From: Pelargonium cotyledonis
Taxonomy: Eukaryota > Streptophyta > Magnoliopsida > Geraniales > Geraniaceae
Assembly: GCA_036897625.1 (NCBI GenBank)
Contig: JAYMTA010000012.1
Coordinates: 1-64,000, forward strand
Reading direction: 5' to 3'
Length of the DNA: 64,000 bases
The notes under the pieces are model-generated. The model was not told the origin of the DNA. It ran no database searches and was given only the letters and a program-made list of their open reading frames with translations. Shown here in pieces: positions 52,788 through 63,100 of the stretch; the first letter of the stretch is position 1, and every line of letters begins with the position of its first letter. The translations under genes and the position numbers were made by a program.

Positions 52788-52859
52788 GTGGGGTATTTGG
52801 AATTGGTAAAGCAAAGAAGTTCTAGTTGGAATATCATAGGTTCAAATCCACTTCTGAGA
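52788..52859 (+). other. tRNA-like element, Arg-like anticodon position
   Basis: GGAATTGGTAAAGCA (52799-52813) matches a D loop and descending D stem, and CATAGGTTCAAATCC (52835-52849) matches a T arm. The gap between GGTA and GGTTCAA is exactly 30 bases. The anticodon loop by position reads GTTCTAG: T33 is present, TCT is the anticodon (Arg) and A37 follows. The anticodon stem pairs at two inner positions, and the T stem at the two inner positions and the outermost. The acceptor stem is not visible, so function is doubtful. Confidence 0.45.
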
Positions 52860-54706
52860 AGGTTAGCTTGCGTTTGAGGATTGGTTGGTTTCTTGTTCTG
52901 TGTTGTTTCTTTCAGTTGAGGAATGTGAGAGCTCCGAACAGAGTGAGTAGGAAGGTGCTTGCTTGGCTGAGCGAAGAGGGTTGGTGCTGCCTAGCTTTTT
53001 CCTTTTAGTACCTACTACTAAAAAATTAAGAAGGAAGTACCAATCCCACTTTAAGCTAAAAGAATCTAGGTCAAAATTCTAAAACCTGTAGGTTTCATTC
53101 TATCTGCAAGCTTCAAACTCTATAGAAAGAAGCCGCTTCTTTTACTACAAGTTAGTAAAACCCAAGAGTAAAGTTTAACCTACTGGATTCAGTTTTACTC
53201 ACTTTTCTCGACAAAAGTCTATTTAAGTAATATTAGATTGCTAAACGATGTCATTTATTAGCGGAATCTTGGAGTTTTCAAGTCAAAGTCACTAAGGTCA
53301 TAGGAAAGTTTTTAGCAAGCCAATCTTTTTAACAGCTATCTAATAGCTACCCCAGCCCAGGTTTGACTTTAAATTCGTTGGCTTAAGGATTGTAACTACT
53401 AGATGTTAATAAGAAGTATCCTATACTCGGGGTTGCAAAAACTCGTTAAAGATTATATAAACTTTATAAGGTATATTTAAAAAGGGCACGGCACCTGAAA
53501 ACAAGGGTACTCCTATAGCAGCGAGTGGGTCGATATTCAAGTAAAAAAGGTTATTATAAAGAGGATCTTTTTTAGTGAGAACCCGAGATTCTAAAAGAAA
53601 CTTTATGCTGCAAGTAAGTCCTTTCTAAATTGCTTATGATGTGTTTCCTCAAGGGACCCCAGAAATATCCTATTTATCTATTTATAAGTTCGTTTAATTC
53701 AATTAAAAAGGGTGGCACAAAAGTGGATACTCTTAAAAAAGTAGGATTAAAAAAGGCGAATTTACACGTGCTAGAATAACGACTCCGAATAGCGGGAATT
53801 TCCCTTTTTAGTAAGGTATGTTCTAGATGTTTTCTTTTTGTGGTTACTGTTTCCAATTCACTAAGTTTAGGTGAACAATTTCATAAGAATTACTAGAATA
53901 CTTTAAAGAATGTCTCTTACTACCTACACCTGGAGGGGCCCAAACTCTATCTCTATAAAAGGGGGCTTTAACCCTTAACTAGATGCAAGGCTTAAAAACG
54001 AACAGGAATTCGGGGAACACTAAGAGTTAATCCTTTTGTTAAGCAGATACTCCTTAAATAAAAGTTAATTTTAATTAGATAAAAATTTGTCCGAACTAAA
54101 GATAAGGAGAGACCTACTCTTTTTTTACGGACTTATAGAATTCAGGTTTAGTTTATAGGCTATCTAAGCATAACCTTTTTCGAGTTTTGATTTGACGACC
54201 TTGGCCAGAAAAAGGATGCTTTAGTAAGTAGCTACACAATTATAGGAAAAGCACTAAGCTCCTAAGTGGAATATCTCAAACTCGGATTTGTTTAAAAGCG
54301 AAACATTAGGGTCTAATTAAGGTGTAAACGAGGATCTAATAAAGCAGTGTTTGTTTTAGTAATAGTTTAAGACCAATCCCTTTCAGCACTCTACAAAGTA
54401 AAGTGAGGGAAAACGTATAAGGTCCAGAGGCAAACCCCAAAAAGCAAAACTGCAATACACGCAATATTAAGAGGAGCCTAATCAGGATGCACTAGTTCGT
54501 ATATTTCGTACCCAAAGAATAGAATACTATAAGTAACTCAGTGCTGTGGATTTAGGTAAGGTAAGCATTCAATCCATTTTAAAGAAAAACCGATGTTTTC
54601 CTTACTTCAAAAGGAACTCCTTAATTTATCCAAATCACTTAAATATATAAATCTCGTCCAATATCTAGTCAAGTGCTTTCCTTATACCACATGAATGAGA
54701 TTACTA

Positions 54707-54779
54707 ATGGATAAGCCAACCAAGGTAGAGCAATGCACTCCTAGTAGGAAATCCCGCAGGTTCGAATCCAGTTCATAGA
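54707..54779 (+). other. tRNA-like element
   Basis: AGGTAGAGCAATGCACT (54723-54739) is a close match to the D arm and the start of the anticodon arm in organellar and bacterial tRNAs. CCCGCAGGTTCGAATCC (54753-54769) is a close match to the T arm. The gap is 31 bases. The anticodon loop by position is CTCCTAG with T33 present. The T stem pairs at four of five positions if one G-T pair is allowed. The anticodon stem (ATGCA against TAGGA) fails and no acceptor stem is seen. One of the four best elements in the window. Confidence 0.45.
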
Positions 54780-57700
54780 AAGTTTTAGAGCTAAACCCAA
54801 GCCTATGTATACCAAGTTTATTTAAGAAGCAGGATCCTAAATCCTGAGAAATTATTAACAAAAGTTAAGATCAAAGAAAGAAGAATATGGAAATATAAAT
54901 TGTTTCTGAAATCTAGTTCTAATCTCCTTTTGCAAGCTCTTATGCTTCCGTACCCTTTTGGTTTTCGTCTAAAATTTTCAAGGTTTCTGTAAAAAGTGTA
55001 CCCCGTTATTTTACAAACCGAAGCCTAATGATTCCATACTTCGAAGGCACTCTTCGTATTGCATTCACCATAAATTCCAAGTGAGTGCTATAATTTTATT
55101 ATTAAAAATGCCAGAATTATCTCATAAAAATCTTATATATATAATAAATCTAGAAAAAGCAATATTTTGTGTTTTAACAGTACGATCCTGATCCAGTCCT
55201 TCACCAAGGTTGGAAAACGAATAAAGTAAACTGTATACAAGAATATTAATGCAATCTTCATAAAAGTCATTAAAAAAGAGGATTACTTTAAGAACTTGAG
55301 GTGAGAGGAACCTGGCTCTATCCGGTCGATCTATCTGAGATTTCCTAATTCGTGTAAAGTCTCCAATAAATGTATTTTGCAAATCTGCTAATATATCCCC
55401 TAATTTTTAAAAAGACTCAAAGTAATAGGTAGGATATCGATTTAGGTTTTATAATGAGTATATCTCATCTTATTTAGCAGTTCGGTTTGATTAACAAAAA
55501 GCTCTATAATTAGAATTAGAGTAGGTTTCTTTTCACATGACCAAGACAAGAACTCCTTTTTATGCATTTTATATAACAAAATTTAGGGAATTCCATTCCA
55601 TCGGTACTGGTACTTAGTAATTCTGTAAACTAAAATGAAACCTGTTATAGGCCCCCTTTTTGCTAACAAGAATCAAAGGTAAAGTCGAATAAATTAAAGG
55701 ATGAGGAATCTCCTCAAGAGAAAGCTAAACCTACGCCCGAGATCTCGTAAATATAAGGGCTGGGCAACAAAAACACCCTGAACTAGTGCCTTTCCTTTTA
55801 TGCGAGTTTCGGTAATTAAAGTTAAGGTATACTCTGAGTAATTATATCTTTAGTAGGCATTACTTGTAATAATAGTATTGGTAACCCAACTTATGACTAA
55901 CCCAATTTCTAATATTTTTTAAAATACAAAGCCAAGAGTCAAGCTTCTTCAGTGTAGATATGTTTCTATTTATACTGTTTACAAGAACTCCTAGCATCTA
56001 ATTAGTACAAATAAGAAATCTATACGTATTTTTTAAAAATAGAAAGCTAGCTTTGTTAGTAACTATTATATAAGTAACCTCAGTAATTGAAAGGCTTGAC
56101 TATAACAATTCTTAAAAGGAAGGCTTATAACTCCTTCTTAAGTAAGTACGCAATCTATTATATGTTTTTTTAATAATGAATTCTTGAATCTAGTACTGGT
56201 GGAACCCTTCCCCTTGTGTATTTTTCTTTATGGAAACCTAAAGATTCGGCCCTTTATTTTAAAGTAACTTTGGAGGGTGATTGTGTGTAACAAGTTTTAG
56301 AATCGCGGTTTTGAGGGACACAGTAAATCACAAGTCTAAATCTAGGTTGAATACGGGCCCTTTTTTAATGCTGGAACTGTCTTTTTGTATTTATATTACT
56401 TTTTAATTTCGACAGTAGAGGAAGCCCCCTGCTTTCATATGTTCATGCTCTTTAAATTCTAGAAGAGTACGGCGCTATCTTAGGCATAACTTTTGGACTT
56501 GTTTAGACGCTTCGTGTGAAGTGTAACGACTTTATACTACACCGATCCTAAAACGTTTGTTTTTTGCTTTCAATTTTCGATATTTTCTTTATTTTATTAA
56601 AGCAGTATAACTTTTTCTTAATATCTGTTAAATTTTTCAGTAAATGGTATAAACCTTGACTGAGCCTTATATTTCTTTTTTTCCTAATTCAAATTACAAT
56701 GTTTTAACACCCTTTGAAGATATATTCAAGAATTGGTTATTCAGAAATCTCGTTTAGAGCCTTATTCTACTTAAGAGGGTTTGACAGAGTATTCCACTAA
56801 AGAAAAAGCTGTAACCACTTACTGTTAGTAAAGTTCTCAGGTATAGAGCTACTCTACGAAGAGTTTTTAGGTCTTGGAATTCACATCAATCGAAGGGCAT
56901 AAAAGCCTTTTTTTACCTCTAGAGAAAATTCCTTTTAACTAAAAGAATAAGGGAGCTCTGAGGCACCATTTCAAGAGAGTCTAATTTAAAAAGTAGGCTT
57001 AGTTGCTTTTCCCAAGTGTTAAAATCCCGAGCAGGAATATTTTCTTATATTTTTCCGGGATTTCCTCTGATACCTCGGTCTGGAATAAGAAGTTATATAT
57101 TATAAAATCCGCTTGTATCTACTATGACTTGAATACCCGTCTAGGCAAAAGCTCTTCATTATTTCCGGATATAGCTCTAATTTGTTTGTAAAGGTTTTTA
57201 GTAAAAATCACAAAGGATATCGGAGGTTTTTACTAAAAGGGGGGCTTTAGACTTTAAAGTAGAACCGGATTTATGTACCTCACGAAACTCTAACTTGTAG
57301 GGAACAAAGTATCCAATAAAAATGCTAGTAAATATCCTTTGGGTGAAGCAGAAAGAAGTGTTAGGCAAGTCTTTTTGGGTATTGTCTACTTAGTTATATC
57401 TGGCATAAACTCTAGAAAAACTTGTATTAGTAAACGAATTCTTAGTGTAAAAAGTTATAACAATTTAGTATAATAGTGACGCACAATACTTAAATAGAGG
57501 GCTCTATTAAGGTAAAAAAAGGACTCTTACTCTTATCGTTATATAAAACTTTTCGAGGAGTTCTTTTCTAAAAAGCAACACCCTTTTCCTGATAAGAAGG
57601 AGAGTTCAATCTTAAATATTTATTATTCGGTTAAAGCGTTCCTTTTATATTAACTACCCTACCATTTCTACGAAAACCAAAGCTTTACAAAATCTTCTCA

Positions 57701-58552
57701 AGCGCATAGCTTTTTAGTATCTCTGACTTCGTAATTCGGTACCCTTTCTTAGAAGCATATCTCATCTCAGAGGAGTAGTACTCTTCTAATTTTTTGTGTC
57801 AACCTTACTCAAGTACTAATTTTAGGTATACTGCTTAGACAGTAAATGGCATCTTTTTGGTTTTGCTTCTTTCGAAAATCCCAGAATTAAGTGGAGATTC
57901 CCTTGTTAGCCAGTTTTCTTCATTTCTAATTACAGATGCTAGGATTTGCTCTCTAATTTCGTAAGCACCGGAATTTGAAAATAAAGGTATGCAGCAATCT
58001 ATGTTTATATAATTTTGTAGTTTCTGTTTTGTAGAAAATTTTAAAATAGGGGACTATTTTAAAAATTTTATGTATTTTAATAGCGCTAAGATTCCTAATT
58101 GCCTGCAACGAGCTTAAAGGATTCTTTAACCTAAATTCTGGTTTGATATTCAAAATTAGTGTTACTCAGCTTGTGAATCTAGATCTTACTTAAAATAAGG
58201 AACCCCTTAATGAATACTTAAGAAGGTTTCCGTTACTTATAAGGAAGTCCTTTGCTAATGCTTTTGTAAGCCGATTCCGTTAGTTACACTACAATAGAAT
58301 CTCGGGGGATTTTGGTATCTTTAACTAGATTGGAATCAAAAGATAAAATTCTAGGTTATGTGGAATCCATTGTTTTGAATATTAATATAAGTATAAGATA
58401 AGAAGACAAATTCTTGGATGGGCTATTTGGGTTTTAGGAGGTAAGAATTTCTTGCATTTCCTCAAGGGTCCACTTGATATACCTGGCATGCTATGCTTTA
58501 ACAGAATTTCTAGTAATCAAAAGGATTTGTTAGACCAAGAAAAGGAGATTCT

Positions 58553-58569
58553 TTATTATTATTATTATT
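58553..58569 (+). repeat. (TTA)n microsatellite
   Basis: About five and two-thirds perfect TTA units, followed by a T-rich tract. It is the only clear trinucleotide microsatellite I noticed. A TATATATATA tract with eight T lies just downstream near 58630. Confidence 0.75.
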
Positions 58570-60057
58570 TTTAGAAGGAAAAGGGTAAAGTCAAAGGTTT
58601 TGCGGGCGACCCTTTTCTGGCTTAGTTGTATATATATATTTTTTTTAATATAACGTATACGAAATTGAATACTATGACTGGTTGTGTAGTATAAAATACA
58701 ATCCGAAATCATCCAAAAAAGGAAGGCTGGATCCCACCCTCGATCAATTAGTTCTGAAGCATTAAACACGCATTTTCCTCAATGGGCGCTGAGATAGAAC
58801 TCTTTAAAAACAAAGCGTACTTTAGGAAATAAAGACCTACAGAGATCCTTTTGGCTATAAAGATACGGAACGGATCTTTTAGCTAAACCATAAATATGCG
58901 CCTTTTTTATGACTACTTACTTTTCTATGTAAGATACCCTTATCACCCTGTGTTTGTTTGACTATATCCACACTCACTCTAAAAAGAAAGTGGCCTGTAA
59001 TTGTAATTAATAGAGAATTCTCTTATCTTAGGGGTTTCTGACAAAATGAGCTTAAAGCAACAATTTTGAAACAGCAAATTAGGTTCTTTACTCTTTGGGC
59101 TAATAGCAGATATCTGAGTTTTCGTGTAACAAAAGGAAGTATAGCTCTATTTCTTTATCTGGTACCGTAAAATCCTTTGTGTCCTACCTGCTACGTGATT
59201 TGTAACTTTTGGAATTAGAATTTCTAGTTATATTTGGTAGATCAAATTCCCCCGAGTCTAGCTCGTATTTTCAAGATAAGGAATTTTATGGTTTTATTTA
59301 TCTGATACTATAAACCGGCATTTTGGTATCCTTTTTAATCAGCTAAGACCAGTAACAGCCCAAAAACTTTTTTAAAAGTGTTCTGATTCAGATGAGGACT
59401 GCTAAGACTTTTGTGGATCAAATTAAGGCCAAGAATGTTACACGAGCCCGATTGACTCGAAATTAAAAAGCCCTTTAGCTTGAGTGGAGATATGGGATAA
59501 GATTCTTTTGAAAAAACTTCAACTTACTTGGAGTACCTTTTATATTCTGAAGCATATAATTTTTTTTTACTAAGAAAACTTCTAATTTTCTTGAAGAAGC
59601 GTTGTATTGTAAGAGGCTACAAAGGTCTAACCTAGAAGAAGCATCCGTTGTTTCTAAACAAGGGTTCCAGTTGCCACCATTTTTATGTATGCCTGGAGTT
59701 TGACTTCCGATTTGTCTTCTAAGTGTTTTCTGTCCATTTTTGTCTCTCTTTTTTAGTAGAATTCCTTTTTCTTGTTACTTTAGATAATAATCGAGACTCA
59801 ATAGGGGATAGGGCTCGGCTAGGGTTTTACCACTCCTTGAAGGCAACAACAAGAAGAAAGCAGTGGATATAGGAATTTTCCTTAAGTGTATACTATCTAT
59901 TAACTCTAATACAATACTTATAGAGTAAATAAATCTCCTAACTATAGAACTCTAATAGATAAGACTCTAGTAATAATAGAGAAGTGTAATAGAACTGCTT
60001 ACAAGAATACAATAGGCAGTATAGTTCCAGTAAGTAAGGTTATAAGGTAGGTAGTAT

Positions 60058-60076
60058 ACCCACAAGCTACAGAGTA
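60058..60076 (+). repeat. shared purine-rich word, copy 2
   Basis: ACCCACAAGCTACAGAGTA differs at one of 19 positions from 44274-44292. It sits in a purine-rich island (59880-60120) that also contains ACAAGAATACAAT, a word shared with 2647-2659. Confidence 0.5.
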
Positions 60077-61294
60077 CCATTATCAAGACAGTTATAGCTC
60101 ATAAGCCCCTATTTCGAAATAACTTATATTTTATTATAAACTTACTCTAGTATTCCTTATAATTATAAGAAAGTCTTTACTATCATATCAAAGTGGGATT
60201 CTTCGAACAATCTCAGCTCTAAAGACTTTTAGCTGCTCTACGTAACCGACTTCTTATACTGTCCTCTCTTAGGAGCTTATAGACCATATCTTGAAAGGAT
60301 CTATTCCAACAAAAAAGCTGTACGCCTTTGTAATGAAGTAACCAGATTTAGCTTTTTCTCTGGGGGTCTTTGATAGAAGATTCTAAAGGTAGCAAAAAGA
60401 GATAGAAGTGATATAATAATCGTTGCCCTTTCTCAGGGATACTCGTATATACATTGAAGTTTAGAAGCCTTAGTCTTTAAAGTTTTATGTAATAAATTTT
60501 AAAATTTCTGTGTGATAAGCTTGGATGGATATACTTAGCTTAAATCTATTATAATAATAATACCTTTTGCCTTTTTAGCAAGGAGAGAGCTGCCCAGGCG
60601 GGGAATTCTGGTACGGTTGTAATAAAGGTTTTTAGTTCTAGATGTATTCCGGTTTATTGGGAGTAATATACTCAAGATCGGCACACTTTGTTTTATAACT
60701 ATATTATGCCTCACGGAAAGACTTTTTTATATGATTATATAAGCGACTCTCGTTTGAAAGAAAGCTTCAGTCAGAAAGGTCACAAGACTAGCATACCCCC
60801 AACAACGTGATATACTAAAATCAGTGAGATGCTTAGTGCCTTCCTACTTGTTGTATGTTATAATCCCCTCGTAAGTATTCCGAGTAACTCAAGCCAAGTT
60901 TTTTTTTTTAATTTTGAGTAGAATAACTAGTATAGTTAAAGACCTCAGTAAGAAAGAAGTTTACTAATTAGAACCCTTATCTATATAGATATAATAGAAA
61001 CTCTTTTAAATGAGAGCAATTCTGTTCTAAGTGTCCTATACGAAACTAGTTGAGATCCTCGGTAGAATAACTCTATAAAACAAAACCCTATACTAACTAA
61101 TTAGGAGAGAGACTTCAAGGAGTCCCTTTTTCAGAGATATTTACGAAGTCTCAGTTTCAAAAAGAATTAGTAATTGACGTATAATATAACATAACTAGCA
61201 CGGAGTGAAGTAAGTTAGTTCTAAAATGACTCTTTTATCTATGAATATTAATAAATGGAGAGGACTAGTGCCGCCTTTTTTGATCTTATCTTTA

Positions 61295-61366
61295 CGATAC
61301 AAAAAAATACTGGTACAACGTTAATACAAGGGTATTGTGGACGAGGGTTCAATTCTTAAGTTTACA
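61295..61366 (+). other. tRNA-like element, weak D arm
   Basis: ACTGGTACAAC (61309-61319) and GACGAGGGTTCAATTC (61340-61355) stand exactly 30 bases apart, measured from GGTA to GGTTCAA. The T33 position is C, and no stem pairs beyond isolated bases. On its own this would not be convincing; it counts because the spacing matches eleven other loci. Confidence 0.25.
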
Positions 61367-61996
61367 CTAGTTTTTCAACGGGGCTAATCCCAGATTTATA
61401 GATATCTTGGGATATTGACTAATAAAGTTCCCTGTTTGCTTAGCTTTAGCTGAAACTGGATCCTATGGATCTTAGGCTCGTGTTACATTAATCTACAGCA
61501 GTATCAAGGCTTTAAAATTAACCGGAGTCCCTAGAAACCACTTTTTTAAATTCTCTTGGGTAGGGGTGACAGCTTTCTTGATAGTATTTTAGGGATAAGA
61601 AAAACTTCGTATAGTCTCTTTAATTGGCACCTTGTTCTTACACCATACCTTTACTCTCATTAAAACTTAGTCAAAACAATTAGAAAAACTAGAACTTTTC
61701 TGAGCCGCCCACTGAAACAATTGTAAACTTTTAGACTGTTTCTTTAGAAGTTCTAGAATCCCCAGAGAGTTAGTGCCTATTCCTTAAGACTTTTTTAGAG
61801 AAACCCATTGCTTTAGTAATTCTCGTTGTTAAGGCTTTCTCTAGGCTTGCCTCTTGCTCCATTTTTGTCCGTAGTACTCACTTTTGGGAATACCAAAAAA
61901 GGGGAATCTGGGTTTTCTTAAAGGACTTATCGCCAGGATTTCATATCGTAATAACCAATGTAATTTACAGAGGATTCATTTACTATAATAGCATTA

Positions 61997-62048
61997 AACC
62001 CACATCACATAATTACGACTAAGAGTGCGTGCTCTCTACCGCGGTTAA
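61997..62048 (-). other. second, weaker tRNA-like sequence next to 62074-62145
   Basis: On the minus strand AACCGCGGTAGAGAGCACGC (62046-62027) resembles a D arm with two extra bases, and GATGTGGGTTTAATGC (62007-61992) resembles a degraded T arm. The gap is about 36 bases. If both elements are real they would form a head-to-tail pair on the same strand. No pairing stems are seen. Confidence 0.25.
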
Positions 62049-62073
62049 TTCTAAATATTTAGATTTTGTCTAA

Positions 62074-62145
62074 CTAAGTTTGCAAGTTTGAACCTGTGGC
62101 CGTTAGGTTCAAAGTCCAGTGCTCTACCAATTGACAACTGAATAG
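62074..62145 (-). other. tRNA-like element, Gln-like anticodon position
   Basis: On the minus strand CAATTGGTAGAGCACTGGA (62133-62115) is an excellent D-arm word, and GCCACAGGTTCAAACTTGC (62100-62082) is a T-arm word. GGTA and GGTTCAA are exactly 30 bases apart. The anticodon loop is CTTTGAA, with T33, anticodon TTG (Gln) and A37, all as in real bacterial-type tRNAs. The anticodon stem has only three of five pairs counting G-T. The T stem has only G-T inner pairs, and I find no complementary acceptor arms. Resemblance is far beyond chance, but a cloverleaf does not form. Confidence 0.5.
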
Positions 62146-63100
62146 AAATGCTTAGAATATACAAGAGAGCTACTATTTCTAAGAATATTCATTACAAAGT
62201 AAGTACCAGCTGAAGTCTAACCCGAACTAAGGAAATTTCAGATCTTCCCTTCTTTCTAAAATCTCTCAGACTTATACAGGATTCAAGCATCTATTTGACA
62301 TAAAAACTCATTATATATGGAGCTTGTAATGCCTTAGTATCCTGGGTAAGATCTTAGTATTATGCTGAATAATTAATTATGGGGAACTAAAGTATTGCAT
62401 ACAAAGAAAGTCTTTTTAGAAAAGCTTACACTGCAAATATATAGAATATATTAGAAGTTTTTAGTGCTTCTTTGAGTAATTCCCAGGTTTTCTTTCGATT
62501 GACAAAGTTTAGACTTCTTGGTTTTATCTGAGATTGGAAAACTCTTACACATTTCTAATCAATTTACTAAACTTGCATTATACCTTGATAGAAACTCAAA
62601 ACTATTCTAAGTAAGAAATAACAAGCGCTTAAATTTTCTCAAAAGCTTCTCTTGTATCTACTACTTTAGTTTTCAAATTCCTCGAGATCAAATCCCTGCA
62701 TATACTCCTCTCACTTTACCTTCCTAAAAGGGGAGACTACAATTGAGGATAGCCCAACTAGAAAGTCATACATGTTTCCCTTGTTTTACTTAGTACCTCC
62801 AAAGCTTTGTGGTGTTTTATTAGAATTATAGGATATCCTATAAGATTAGTCAAACCGCTTAAGCTAGATCTCCTAAAGGAATTTCCCTCCATTTTTCACT
62901 ACTAATAAGTACAGAAGTACAAAAAAGACCTACTGGTTTAATACCTGGTTTTAGAAGACGTAAGAATTTAGAACACTGACTTTTTAAGGAACTCTCTTAT
63001 TCCACAAACTTAAAGGGCAGCCTCATAAGTAAGGAATGCTTTAATTAGAGTTCCTAAAGATTTTTGCTTTTTCCTTTGCTCTTTAAGTACTATTCCGCTA

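Larger units (their letters stand above)
49701..63100. other. AT-rich non-coding stretch
   Basis: No gene is supported. The longest open frame of the window lies here on the minus strand (51003-50638, 121 codons from TTG, roughly 158 from the preceding stop). Its predicted protein is basic and unrecognised. tRNA-like elements are at 52788-52859, 54707-54779, 61295-61366 and 62074-62145. Purine-rich islands lie at 52300-52530 and 59880-60120; the first contains a 25-codon Gly and Lys rich frame (52308-52385, +). A run of eleven A is at 50014-50024. Between these items I see only AT-rich filler. Confidence 0.55.
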
